Shown here piece after piece: positions 7,249 to 15,995 of a DNA stretch of 64,000 nucleotides. Each line of letters begins with the position of its first letter. Position 1 is the first letter of the stretch. Below the pieces are notes generated by a model. The model saw only the letters and a list, made by a program, of their open reading frames with translations, was not told the DNA's origin and ran no database searches. Made by a program: the position numbers and the translations under genes. The DNA comes from Halonatronomonas sp964558325 (lineage in GTDB: Bacteria; Bacillota; Halanaerobiia; Halanaerobiales; Halarsenatibacteraceae), in the NCBI GenBank assembly GCA_964558325.1, contig CAZLCX010000010.1, forward strand, positions 1-64,000, read 5' to 3'.

Positions 7249-8832
7249 TTAACCTGCTATTTCTTCATCTGACTGATCAGTTTCATCAAGCTCTTCAACT
7301 TCGCCTACAATACTCTCTTCTTTAATTGAGAAAGTATCAGCAAATTCGGTAATAACCTCTTTTAATTTTTCTTCAATTTCATCAGTCATCTTGCCTACTT
7401 CAACAATATCATCAAGCAAGTCACTATAACTTGAACGACAATAAGATAACAATTCTTTCTCAAAGCGGCGGATATTACTTACAGGAATCTCATCTAAATA
7501 TCCATTAGTTACCCCATATATTATAACCACCTGTTCAGCAACAGGCATTGGTTGATTTTCATTCTGCTTTAGAACCTCAACAATTCTCTCACCCCGGGCC
7601 AGTCGTCTCTGAGTAGATTGGTCTAAATCAGATCCAAACTGGGAAAAAGCCTCTAATTCACGATACTGGGATAGATCAAGCCTTAAAGTACCAGCAACTT
7701 CTTTCATAGCTTTTATCTGGGCATCTCCACCTACACGGGAGACTGAAATACCAACATTAATAGCCGGTCTTACACCTGAGAAGAATAACTCACTCTCAAG
7801 ATATATCTGGCCATCAGTAATAGAAATAACATTAGTAGGAATAAATGCTGAGACATCTCCAGCCTGGGTTTCAATAATCGGTAGAGCTGTTAAAGACCCT
7901 CCACCATAATCAGGGTTTAATTTAGCTGCCCTCTCTAATAAACGGGAATGCAAGTAAAATACATCTCCAGGATAAGCCTCACGTCCTGGTGGTCTCCTCA
8001 ATAATAAAGACATAGCTCGATATGAATCAGCATGCTTGGATAAATCATCATAAACAACTAATACATCTTTCCCCTGGTCATACATAAAAAACTCGCCCAT
8101 AGCACAACCAGCATAAGGAGCTATGTAACGCAGTGGTGCAGGGTCACTGGCAGTTGCAGATACAATAATTGTATAATCCATTGCACCTTCCCTGGCAAGC
8201 CTTTCCCTGAGTCTGGCAACATTAGATGCTTTCTGGCCAATGGCTACATAAACACAGACTACATCATTATCCCGCTGATTAATAATGGTATCTACAGCAA
8301 TTGCAGTCTTACCAGTCTGACGGTCACCGATTATTAATTCACGCTGACCACGGCCAATCGGAATCATTGAATCAACAGCCTTTAAACCAGTCTGTAATGG
8401 GACTTTAACAGGCTCTCTGGTAATAACTCCAGGGGCCTTATATTCAGTTGGCCGAGTTTTATCAGTATCGATCTTACCCTTACCATCAAGGGGTTGCCCT
8501 AAAGAGTTGACTACCCTTCCCAGCATATTTTCTCCAACTGGAACCTCAATAACTCTTCCAGTTCTCTTAACCTCATCGCCTTCCTGAATTTTTCTTTCGT
8601 CACCTAAAATAACAATCCCCACATTATCTTCTTCAAGGTTTAAGGCCATACCATAAACTTCATTTGGAAATTCCACAAGTTCCATAGACATACAATCTTC
8701 TAAACCATAAACGTGGGCTATACCATCACCAACATCTAAAACTGTTCCAACCCCGGTAGTTTTTAAATCACTACCATAATTTTCAATTTCATTCTTTATT
8801 ACCGCACTAATCTCTTCCGGTCTGAGTTTCAT
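7249..8832 (-). CDS. atpA: ATP synthase F1 alpha subunit
   Basis: A 527-residue non-catalytic nucleotide-binding subunit. Walker A GDRQTGKT is at residues 169-176. The conserved VYDDLSKHA segment and the PGREAYPGDVFYLHSRLLERAA region are present. The C-terminus has an acidic tail (about the last 25 residues, rich in Glu and Asp). It lies one base after atpH and 34 bases before atpG. Product and role are unambiguous. Confidence 0.99.
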   Translation of the reverse strand: MKLRPEEISAVIKNEIENYGSDLKTTGVGTVLDVGDGIAHVYGLEDCMSMELVEFPNEVYGMALNLEEDNVGIVILGDERKIQEGDEVKRTGRVIEVPVGENMLGRVVNSLGQPLDGKGKIDTDKTRPTEYKAPGVITREPVKVPLQTGLKAVDSMIPIGRGQRELIIGDRQTGKTAIAVDTIINQRDNDVVCVYVAIGQKASNVARLRERLAREGAMDYTIIVSATASDPAPLRYIAPYAGCAMGEFFMYDQGKDVLVVYDDLSKHADSYRAMSLLLRRPPGREAYPGDVFYLHSRLLERAAKLNPDYGGGSLTALPIIETQAGDVSAFIPTNVISITDGQIYLESELFFSGVRPAINVGISVSRVGGDAQIKAMKEVAGTLRLDLSQYRELEAFSQFGSDLDQSTQRRLARGERIVEVLKQNENQPMPVAEQVVIIYGVTNGYLDEIPVSNIRRFEKELLSYCRSSYSDLLDDIVEVGKMTDEIEEKLKEVITEFADTFSIKEESIVGEVEELDETDQSDEEIAG

Positions 8833-8833
8833 T

Positions 8834-9397
8834 TCATTCCACCCCTAACTTGCTAACAGGTATTTGTTCTAACCTTTTTTGCAATTCTTCAAGTTCTGAT
8901 TTAATGCTTCCATCAATTACTTTATCGCCAATCTTTATTCTAATACCACCAATTAAATCTTTATCAACTTTTGAGTTTAATTCAATCTCATAATCTAAAA
9001 TATCAGCTAATTTTCTTCTTATCTGATCAATTAAATCATCTGGCAGCTCAATGGCTGCCTTAAGTTCAACTTCTAAAATTTTACTAAATTCTTTTAACCT
9101 TAGCTCAAAATCTCTGGCTATAGAATTTATAAATGTTATCCTTCTTTTATCAATTAAAAGCTGACAGAATTGAGCAGTCAATTCTGAGATCTCATCTTCT
9201 ATTATTTTAAGAAATACTTCTTTTTTCTTATTATCTTCAATTCTAGGATGATAGAGAAGATTTTTAAAATCAGATGATTCTTTGATAGTTTTCCTTAATA
9301 ATTGAAGATCATTATTTACTTCCTGTAATTGATCCTTTTCAGAAGCCAATTGAAAAATTGCCTTCCCATACTTTTTGGCAATTTCATTTTCTATCAT
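8834..9397 (-). CDS. atpH: ATP synthase F1 delta subunit
   Basis: A 187-residue peripheral-stalk subunit (OSCP family). The N-terminal helical domain starts with AKKYGKAIFQLA, and the C-terminal GGIRIKIGDKVIDGSIKSELEELQKRL signature is intact. It overlaps the upstream atpF by four bases, which suggests translational coupling. Delta joins the b-subunit stalk to the top of F1. Confidence 0.96.
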   Translation of the reverse strand: MIENEIAKKYGKAIFQLASEKDQLQEVNNDLQLLRKTIKESSDFKNLLYHPRIEDNKKKEVFLKIIEDEISELTAQFCQLLIDKRRITFINSIARDFELRLKEFSKILEVELKAAIELPDDLIDQIRRKLADILDYEIELNSKVDKDLIGGIRIKIGDKVIDGSIKSELEELQKRLEQIPVSKLGVE

Positions 9398-9894
9398 CCG
9401 ACTTCACCTAACCCTGAATCTTCTATATCTTTAAGATATTTATTTACTAGCTCAATATGATCCTTTTCATCCAGCTCTTCAGAAAGAAACTTACTTGCAA
9501 CTTTTAGTGACAGACCGGCTACTTCCTGTCTTAAATCATCAACTGCTTCTGCTTTGGCCTGTTCAATCTCTGCAAGATTTTTTTCTTTAATTCTATGAGC
9601 TTCTTCCTCTGCAGCTTCAATAATCTCTTCAGCTCTTTTATTACCCTGAGCCTCAGCTTCTTCAATTATTTCCTGAGATTTCTGTCTTGCCTTCTTTAAT
9701 TCAGCTTCTTTTTCCGCCTTTAATTTCCGAGCTTTTTCTTTCTGTTCTCTAGCCTCTTTAAGATCAGTTTTTATCTTTGATGACCTTTTATCTAACATTT
9801 CAGTTATAGGCCCAAAAAGAAATCTTTTCAATAGATACATTAACACTAAGAAGTTGACTACTTCCCAGAGCATTGTAATATTAATATCTACCAA
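9394..9894 (-). CDS. atpF: ATP synthase F0 b subunit
   Basis: A 166-residue protein with one N-terminal membrane helix (about residues 6-26, MLWEVVNFLVLMYLLKRFLF) and a long, highly charged coiled coil forming the stator stalk. The family signature around FGPITEMLDKRSSKI is present. It is separated from atpE by 131 bases that carry a hairpin (see that entry), and overlaps atpH. Confidence 0.96.
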   Translation of the reverse strand: MVDINITMLWEVVNFLVLMYLLKRFLFGPITEMLDKRSSKIKTDLKEAREQKEKARKLKAEKEAELKKARQKSQEIIEEAEAQGNKRAEEIIEAAEEEAHRIKEKNLAEIEQAKAEAVDDLRQEVAGLSLKVASKFLSEELDEKDHIELVNKYLKDIEDSGLGEVG

Positions 9895-9983
9895 CTCATG
9901 CTCACCTCCTGATTAATTTAAACATAATATACTGGACTAGCTGGCAATTTATTATTTATTATATTAATTATATTATAAATGCG

Positions 9984-10007
9984 AAGCCGGCCGCTAGAGA
10001 CCGGCTT
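9984..10007 (-). other. hairpin between atpE and atpF
   Basis: Perfect 7-bp arms (9984-9990 AAGCCGG, 10001-10007 CCGGCTT) with a ten-base loop, in the untranslated gap after atpE. There is no T run, so it is not a classical terminator. An mRNA processing or stabilising element that raises c-subunit output relative to downstream genes is a reasonable inference. Confidence 0.5.
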
Positions 10008-10025
10008 ATCTAAAATAAACTATTA

Positions 10026-10289
10026 TTAAGAAGCAATAGTAAAGATCAATACAATTGCAATAACCAGTGAGTAGATACCGGTTGACTCTGCAACGGCCTG
10101 ACCTAAAAGCATTGTTGTAATAATATTACCCCTTGCTTCAGGTTGACGGGCAACTGCTTCAACAGCTTTACCTGCAGCATAACCCTGACCAACACCAGGA
10201 CCAATACCTGCAATCATTGCAAAACCAGCTCCTAGTAAAGCAGCAGCAGTAATTATAGTATCAATAACTTCTGGAGAAAACTCAACCAT
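10026..10289 (-). CDS. atpE: ATP synthase F0 c subunit, Na+-type ion-binding signature
   Basis: An 87-residue hairpin of two membrane helices that forms the rotor ring. The ion-binding residues match those established for Na+-translocating c subunits such as Ilyobacter tartaricus and Propionigenium modestum: Gln35 in GPGVGQG, and Glu68-Ser69-Thr70 in AVAESTG (equivalents of Gln32, Glu65, Ser66, Thr67). The loop KAVEAVARQPEARG is typical. Na+ rather than H+ coupling is therefore predicted, in keeping with the Na+/Ca2+-type exchanger and K+ uptake genes nearby. The hairpin downstream of this gene may favour its higher expression. Confidence 0.97.
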   Translation of the reverse strand: MVEFSPEVIDTIITAAALLGAGFAMIAGIGPGVGQGYAAGKAVEAVARQPEARGNIITTMLLGQAVAESTGIYSLVIAIVLIFTIAS

Positions 10290-10343
10290 TTTTAATTACC
10301 TCCTTTCTGGATATCAAGTCAAAAATTTAATTCAGACTACAAT

Positions 10344-11009
10344 TTAACCATCCCTGGCAACTGCAATATAAGCAATTGCTATCATACCAAAGATTAAAGC
10401 CTGAACAGCTCCAACAAACAAATCAAACCAGGCGTGGAGCGGTACTGGCATAACCCAGGGGGCAGCCTGATAAATTAATGTAATAATAATTCCACCACCT
10501 ACCATATTACCAAATAGACGGAAAGAATGAGAAATTGGTTTAGCAAGTTCACCAACAACATTTAAAGGTAATAAAATAAATACTGGTTCTGCAAAACCTT
10601 TAAAATATCCTAACACACCATTTTCTTTCATACCTTCATAATGACTGATTAGAAACACTACCAGCCCAAGCCCAAGCGTTGTATTTAAATCTGATGTTGG
10701 GTTTTGAACCACCGGGATAAAGCCGACGAGATTTGAAAGGCCAATAAAAGCAAATATTGTCCCGATAAAAGGCAACAATCTTCTTCCATGGCCTGGAATC
10801 ATCGGTTCTATTTGATCCAGTATAGCAGTCACAAAAAGTTCAGCACCATTTTGAAGACCAGTTGGCACTTCCTTCATATTTTTAGTTGCAGCCCAGGCTA
10901 TAATAATTAAAACAACACAGACTACCCAGGCCCAGATTAAGGTATCTGTAATCGGTAATGCTTGATTACCAAATAAATATGTGACCACCTGTGGTCCTGG
11001 ATCCATCAT
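10344..11009 (-). CDS. atpB: ATP synthase F0 a subunit
   Basis: A 221-residue membrane stator subunit with about five or six helices. The essential arginine is in SHSFRLFGNMVGG, and the C-terminal helix QALIFGMIAIAYIAVA is standard. It forms the ion half-channels that work with the c ring, here likely for Na+ given the atpE signature. It lies between the small membrane genes (subunit I type) and atpE, in the usual order. Confidence 0.96.
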   Translation of the reverse strand: MMDPGPQVVTYLFGNQALPITDTLIWAWVVCVVLIIIAWAATKNMKEVPTGLQNGAELFVTAILDQIEPMIPGHGRRLLPFIGTIFAFIGLSNLVGFIPVVQNPTSDLNTTLGLGLVVFLISHYEGMKENGVLGYFKGFAEPVFILLPLNVVGELAKPISHSFRLFGNMVGGGIIITLIYQAAPWVMPVPLHAWFDLFVGAVQALIFGMIAIAYIAVARDG

Positions 11010-11044
11010 AATAAAACCCCCTTCCTTCCTTTCTAACTTTTCTA

Positions 11045-11464
11045 CTAAAAATCCTCTTCATCTTTTTTATAATTTTGCCAGCCAGTTTTCACCATTTCTA
11101 TAATTGCTGATCCGATAATTGTAAATTTGAGAATCAATAAACCAATTGCTGCTCCTAGAAAACTTAAATTCTGATTATTAAAAGCAACAAAAAGCACTAT
11201 GAAATAAATAAAATAATTAACAAAACTTCGGTTGCGCATATATTTTTCAGCTTCAGATGAACCTAATTCAACAGCCTGCCGACTCTGGACTAATTTTAAT
11301 CTAAATAATAATAGACTAATACTCATACCAAATATTAAACCCAGAACAGCATCTAACTTCTGGCTCACCGCTGCTGAACCTATTAAAAAAAGCCCAACAA
11401 TTAAAACCCTCTTTGTTAATACCTTAACAACTTCTGTCGGTTCTTTCGCAAAAAGATTATTCAT
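11045..11464 (-). CDS. atpI: ATP synthase subunit I family protein
   Basis: A 139-residue protein with four predicted membrane helices, placed directly before atpB as the ATP_synt_I family usually is. The family helps c-ring assembly in some bacteria, including Na+-ATP synthases (established for the operon's relatives, not shown here). Its start overlaps the stop of the upstream small gene by one base. Sequence conservation in this family is low, so the assignment rests on hydrophobic pattern and gene order. Confidence 0.8.
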   Translation of the reverse strand: MNNLFAKEPTEVVKVLTKRVLIVGLFLIGSAAVSQKLDAVLGLIFGMSISLLLFRLKLVQSRQAVELGSSEAEKYMRNRSFVNYFIYFIVLFVAFNNQNLSFLGAAIGLLILKFTIIGSAIIEMVKTGWQNYKKDEEDF

Positions 11465-11685
11465 TAATCCATGAGCTCCTTAACTACCTGATATACAGAA
11501 TAAAAACCTGCACCTACTCCTATAATTAATCCGATAATCGAAATTACTGGTTCTGTATTAAAGCGACCGTCCAGCCAGGCTCCCAGAAAGTAACCAATTC
11601 CAATTGAGACAACCATTAATATGCCTATATATGTAAGCAGACCTAAGGCCTTCATTATCTGGCCTAAGTCATTCCTATCCATCAT
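11464..11685 (-). CDS. atpZ: AtpZ/AtpI-family small membrane protein
   Basis: A 73-residue protein with two membrane helices. The motif GIGYFLGAWLDGRFNTEP followed by a Gly-rich second helix (IIGLIIGVGAGF) is typical of the AtpZ-like F0F1 ATPase-associated family. AtpZ and AtpI have been linked to Mg2+/Ca2+ transport and c-ring assembly in alkaliphilic bacilli. It is the first gene of the atp cluster proper, preceded by AAGGAGAG. No convincing promoter was found in the 80-base gap upstream, so transcription may continue from the preceding gene. Confidence 0.85.
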   Translation of the reverse strand: MMDRNDLGQIMKALGLLTYIGILMVVSIGIGYFLGAWLDGRFNTEPVISIIGLIIGVGAGFYSVYQVVKELMD

Positions 11686-11765
11686 GATTATCTCTCCTTA
11701 TATACCTTCTATATAAAACAATAAAATCCTGCTTTAATAATTTAAATCACAATATTCAAAATGAT

Positions 11766-12818
11766 TTAACTCTTTTCCTGATGGAGAGATCTACCTTCCT
11801 GAGGAAGCTCAACAGTAAATATTCCTAATCGATAAAAACTATACAGTAAAAATATAAATGACATTACTAATAATAACATTCCATTTTGAAAATTTAAACC
11901 ATTAATAACTATTGCGATAAAACCCAGCATAACACTCATAATATAAACAATTAAAACTGACTGCCTGTGATTCCAACCAAGTGCCAGTAAACGGTGATGT
12001 AAATGGCCATGGTCGGCTCTACTAATCGGTTTTTTATAATAGATTCGCCTGATTATAGCATAGGCTGTATCAAAAATTGGTATCCCTAATGCCAGTACCG
12101 GTACAAATAAGGTCATGGCAGCAGCACTTTTTAGAGCACCAATTATTGAAACTGATGCAAGAATATAGCCGATCATCATAGCCCCACCATCCCCCATAAA
12201 AATCCTGGCTGGATGAAAATTAAATCTAAGAAAACCTAACAAACTTCCTGCTAAAGCAATTGTTAAAACAGCAGTTATAAGCTGACCTTCCTGTAGACTT
12301 ACAACAAATAAGGTTATTGCTGCAATAATTGAGACCCCGGCTGCCAGGCCATCAAGCCCATCAATTAAATTTACTGTGTTAGTTACTCCTACAATCCAGA
12401 TTATAGTAACTGGAACAGCAAAGATTCCAAGATAGATCATACTACCTGCAAAGGGATTACTAATAAATTCAATAGAAACTCCTGAAAAAATCAGGACAGT
12501 TGCCGCCAATATCTGACCTAGAAGTTTAATAGCCGGTCTTAATTCATAAATATCATCAATTACACCAATCAACATAATTAAACTCCCGCCTAATAAAATA
12601 CCAGTCCGATCAGATGCAGGCTGACTGCTAAATAAAACGGCAGCAGTAAATCCTAAATATATAGCTATACCACCGAGATTAGGCACCGGCCATCTATTAA
12701 TTCTACGCTTGCCTGGATTATCAACAGCCTCAAATTTAATGGCAAAACGCCGAATTATCGGTGTACTTAAATATGTAATTATTAATCCTATTAAAAATAC
12801 TTTGATATAAAGCAGCAT
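11766..12818 (-). CDS. undecaprenyl-phosphate GlcNAc-1-phosphate transferase, WecA/TagO type
   Basis: A 350-residue protein with about ten or eleven membrane helices in the MraY/WecA superfamily. Conserved cytoplasmic acidic motifs are visible: DDIYELRP, NLIDGLDGLAAG and FMGDGGA, plus the HGHLHHRLL motif characteristic of WecA/TagO-like members. It transfers a sugar-1-phosphate (GlcNAc type is usual) to undecaprenyl phosphate, the first step of O-antigen, teichoic-acid-like or secondary polymer synthesis. The product is not determined by sequence. In an organism with lipid A genes, an O-antigen-like role is plausible. It lies between upp and the atp genes. Confidence 0.9.
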   Translation of the reverse strand: MLLYIKVFLIGLIITYLSTPIIRRFAIKFEAVDNPGKRRINRWPVPNLGGIAIYLGFTAAVLFSSQPASDRTGILLGGSLIMLIGVIDDIYELRPAIKLLGQILAATVLIFSGVSIEFISNPFAGSMIYLGIFAVPVTIIWIVGVTNTVNLIDGLDGLAAGVSIIAAITLFVVSLQEGQLITAVLTIALAGSLLGFLRFNFHPARIFMGDGGAMMIGYILASVSIIGALKSAAAMTLFVPVLALGIPIFDTAYAIIRRIYYKKPISRADHGHLHHRLLALGWNHRQSVLIVYIMSVMLGFIAIVINGLNFQNGMLLLVMSFIFLLYSFYRLGIFTVELPQEGRSLHQEKS

Positions 12819-12837
12819 TATAATAACCCCTTATCAA

Positions 12838-13467
12838 CTATTTAGTTCCGTATAACCTATCCCCGGCATCTCCTAAACCAGGCACAATATAAGCATGATC
12901 ATTTAACTTTTCATCTACCGCCCCAGTAAAAATATTGACATCTGGATGTTCCTTCTGAACCCTTTTGATCCCCTCTGGAGCAGCTACCAGACACATAAAC
13001 TTAATAGTCCTGGGATTTCTTTCCTTAATAAATTTAAGAGCTGCAGAGGCCGAACCTCCGGTAGCAAGCATTGGGTCCACTACTATTAAATCTCTTTCAT
13101 TGACATCAGTTGGTAATTTACAGTAATATTCAACTGGCTCTAACGTCTCAGGGTCTCTATAAAGCCCTATATGACCAACTTTAGCAGTTGGTATTAACTT
13201 TAAAACACCATCAAGCATTCCAAGACCTGCCCTTAAAATCGGAACAATCCCCAGCTTCTTGCCAGCAATTTTATTTGCTTTCATAGTTTGAATAGGTGTT
13301 TCTATTTCAACTTCCCTGGTTGGCATATCCCGGGTTACCTCATATGCCATTAAAGTCGAAATTTCATCAGCCAGTTCTCTAAATTCTTTTGGCCCAGTTT
13401 CTTTACTCCTTAATAAAGTCAATTTATGTTGAATTAAAGGATGGTCAAAAGTAAAAACTTCACCCAT
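12838..13467 (-). CDS. upp: uracil phosphoribosyltransferase
   Basis: A 209-residue enzyme converting uracil and PRPP to UMP (pyrimidine salvage). The PRPP-binding loop DPMLATGGSA and the C-terminal uracil-binding segment YIVPGLGDAGDRLYGT are intact. Length is typical. Its ATG shares one base with the stop of rpiB. It precedes the WecA-like gene by 19 bases, an arrangement common upstream of atp operons in Firmicutes. Confidence 0.98.
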   Translation of the reverse strand: MGEVFTFDHPLIQHKLTLLRSKETGPKEFRELADEISTLMAYEVTRDMPTREVEIETPIQTMKANKIAGKKLGIVPILRAGLGMLDGVLKLIPTAKVGHIGLYRDPETLEPVEYYCKLPTDVNERDLIVVDPMLATGGSASAALKFIKERNPRTIKFMCLVAAPEGIKRVQKEHPDVNIFTGAVDEKLNDHAYIVPGLGDAGDRLYGTK

Positions 13468-13916
13468 TATTCAGTCATCTCCTTTTCAATATTATCTATT
13501 TTATCGACTCTTCTTTGATGACGTCCACCAGCATAACTTGCATTCAAATAGGTTTCCACAACATCTTTAGCAAGTTCAATCCCAATAACTCTGGAACCAA
13601 AGGTTAAAATATTAGCATTATTATGAGCTCTAGCCATTCTTGCAGAATAACTATCCTGACAGCGGGCTGCCCTAATCCCTTTAACTTTATTGGCTGAGAT
13701 AGCCATACCTATCCCGGTTCCACAAATTAAAATACCTACTTCAGAATCACCTGTTGCAACATTTTTAGCAGTTTTTTCTGCAAAATCAGGGTAATCAACT
13801 GAATCTTGATTATCTGTTCCAAAATCTTTAACCTGATAGCCTTCATCTAACAGCCATTCTTTAATATCTTTCTTCATATTAAAACCGGCATGATCAGAAC
13901 CAATTGCTATCTGCAT
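13467..13916 (-). CDS. rpiB: ribose 5-phosphate isomerase B
   Basis: A 149-residue RpiB/LacAB-family isomerase interconverting ribose 5-phosphate and ribulose 5-phosphate. The N-terminal GSDHAGF motif and the CGTGIGMAISANK segment holding the catalytic Cys are present, along with AHNNANILTFGSR. It is coupled to upp. Together they link pentose phosphate supply to nucleotide salvage. Confidence 0.97.
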   Translation of the reverse strand: MQIAIGSDHAGFNMKKDIKEWLLDEGYQVKDFGTDNQDSVDYPDFAEKTAKNVATGDSEVGILICGTGIGMAISANKVKGIRAARCQDSYSARMARAHNNANILTFGSRVIGIELAKDVVETYLNASYAGGRHQRRVDKIDNIEKEMTE

Positions 13917-13987
13917 TATATTTCACTCCCTATTAATTTTATTCTTCAATAATAATTTATTTCCTGCTTACCCAGATAAATTATCGG

Positions 13988-15097
13988 TTATCCTTTAGAC
14001 CTATTATTTAGTTCTATAACTTTGCTGGCTGCTCTCATCAGCCTATTCATTACAGCCTCACCTAAGCCTGAATCAGCTATTTTTTCAATTAATAATGTTT
14101 GAAAACCTCTGCTATCCATATCCCGAAGTAAGGCAAACAGCCTCCGGGCAATCAACTCCGGGTTTTTAGAGCTGCCCATTTCAAAAATTTCAAGTTTGCC
14201 AACAGCACACTCTTCACTGGGCTTAAGCTCTGACTTAGCTAGAAGATCATTAATCTTTTCAGCAGTCTCAGTTGTAATTAATAAGGCTCTCCTGCCTTTT
14301 AATTTACAGGCCTCTTTCCAGATTAAAACCGGTGATTTTCCAGAAAGAATTACTACTTCAGCTCTAGGTGAATAATGCTTATATTTTAAACCTGGAGATT
14401 TAGGGGAAGTCTCCCTCTCAACTTCATACTGTCTCTTTAATTTTTTCCCCAATACCTCTTCAATCTGATATGCAGTTATGCCACCTGGCCTGAGCAAAAC
14501 CGGAACATCCCCTGTTACATCTACAACTGTTGATTCTAAGCCTACTGAACAGGAGCCCCCATCAACTATTAAAGGAATTTTATTATTTAGATCTCTTAAT
14601 ACATGATTGGCTCTAGTCGGGCTTGGAAACCCAGAAGAATTTGCACTGGGAGCAGCAAGAATTAGTCCAGATCTTGCCAGAATAGCTTTAGTAACAGGAT
14701 GAGAAGGCATTCTAATAGCAACGGTATCAAGGCCGGCGGTAGTTTCATAAGGAAGTTCTTCTCTTTTGGGTAATATGACTGTTAAAGGGCCAGGCCAAAA
14801 GCGGGTAATCAATTCAAAGGCCATATCCTTGATTGGCCTCGGGGTAACCCGATAAATATCTTGATGCTCTGAAATATGCACAATCAAGGGATTATCATGG
14901 GGCCTGCCTTTAGCTGCAAAGATTTTAGCAACAGCATCAGGATTAAAGCAATCACCGGCAAGGCCATAAACTGTCTCAGTTGGTATTGCTACTACTTCCC
15001 CCTGTTGCAACAATCTTGTTGCCTTGGAAACAGCTTCACTCCCAAGGATTTCAGCAGGAGATAAATTAATATCAACTTTTACAACTTCAGTTTTCAT
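13988..15097 (-). CDS. L-threonylcarbamoyladenylate synthase, Sua5/YwlC type
   Basis: A 369-residue two-domain protein. The YrdC domain (residues about 15-210) carries IPTETVYGLAGD, KGRPHDNPLIVH, RMPSHP and the APSANSSGFPSPT stretch. The rest is a Sua5 domain joined through SPGLKYKHYSPRAEV. It makes threonylcarbamoyl-AMP from threonine, bicarbonate and ATP for the universal t6A37 tRNA modification. The start ATG overlaps the prmC stop by one base, and the gene order prfA-prmC-Sua5 is common in Firmicutes. Confidence 0.96.
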   Translation of the reverse strand: MKTEVVKVDINLSPAEILGSEAVSKATRLLQQGEVVAIPTETVYGLAGDCFNPDAVAKIFAAKGRPHDNPLIVHISEHQDIYRVTPRPIKDMAFELITRFWPGPLTVILPKREELPYETTAGLDTVAIRMPSHPVTKAILARSGLILAAPSANSSGFPSPTRANHVLRDLNNKIPLIVDGGSCSVGLESTVVDVTGDVPVLLRPGGITAYQIEEVLGKKLKRQYEVERETSPKSPGLKYKHYSPRAEVVILSGKSPVLIWKEACKLKGRRALLITTETAEKINDLLAKSELKPSEECAVGKLEIFEMGSSKNPELIARRLFALLRDMDSRGFQTLLIEKIADSGLGEAVMNRLMRAASKVIELNNRSKG

Positions 15098-15981
15098 TAA
15101 TTATCTCCTCCAGTCCTTACAAATACAAACCTATCTTTACCAGCTCCATCTTTTAATAATTGAAAATCATCCCAGCCTTCAAGTTTAGAAAATAAATTGC
15201 CAATAGCCTCTCCCTGCTGATCTCCGATTTCAAGGGCTAATAAACCATTATTCCTTAATATTTTTTTAGCCTGGGGAATTAATCTTCTGTATATATCCAG
15301 ACCATCTTTGCCTGCATGAAGAGCTTCTTCAGGTTCTGATTTAACATCCTTATCAAGATTTTTATAATCTTTTGTGGAGATATAAGGCGGATTAGATACT
15401 ACCAGATCGATCTCGCCAGATCTTTTGGGCAATAATGGCTCCAATAAATCTCCCTTTAGCAAACCTGCTCTCTGAGAAAGCTTAAATTTCTTTATATTTT
15501 CTTTAGCCACACGCACCGCTTGATCAGATATATCTATCCCAATCCCTTTAGCATCAGGAAGATAATACAGTAAACTTACCAGAATTGCTCCACTACCAGT
15601 TCCAACATCGACTATTTTCCCTGAAAGCTCAGTGTCTTCTCGAACTATTTTTAAAATCTTTTCAATTAATTCTTCAGTTTCAGGCCGGGGGATCAATACA
15701 CCTGGTTCAACATGAAATTCTAAAGACATAAATTCTTTTTTCTGAGTTAAATAACTTACTGGAGTACCCTGAGCCCTCTTTTTTACCATCTCTCGATACT
15801 TCATAATTTCTTCTTTCTTTAATGGATAATCAAAATTTACATATAATTTAACTCTTTCAGTATCTAAAAGATCAGCCAGTAAAACCTCTGCATCAAGCCT
15901 GGGACTGGATATATTTTTAGATTTAAAATATTCTTCTGTTTTATTTAAGATATCTTTTATATTTAAAGTCATTAAATCCAA
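15097..15981 (-). CDS. prmC: peptide chain release factor N5-glutamine methyltransferase
   Basis: A 294-residue SAM-dependent methyltransferase that methylates the Gln of the GGQ motif of release factors. An N-terminal helical domain (about 1-90) is followed by the catalytic domain with VDVGTGSGAILVSL (SAM loop) and the substrate motif NPPYIS. It is encoded 14 bases after prfA, its substrate gene, in the standard order. Confidence 0.97.
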   Translation of the reverse strand: MDLMTLNIKDILNKTEEYFKSKNISSPRLDAEVLLADLLDTERVKLYVNFDYPLKKEEIMKYREMVKKRAQGTPVSYLTQKKEFMSLEFHVEPGVLIPRPETEELIEKILKIVREDTELSGKIVDVGTGSGAILVSLLYYLPDAKGIGIDISDQAVRVAKENIKKFKLSQRAGLLKGDLLEPLLPKRSGEIDLVVSNPPYISTKDYKNLDKDVKSEPEEALHAGKDGLDIYRRLIPQAKKILRNNGLLALEIGDQQGEAIGNLFSKLEGWDDFQLLKDGAGKDRFVFVRTGGDN

Positions 15982-15995
15982 TCCCCTCTAAAATT

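Noticed and set aside
11686..11765. Promoter before the atp cluster
   Set aside because: The gap is AT-rich, but no -35/-10 pair with acceptable spacing could be supported, and transcription from upstream genes is sufficient.
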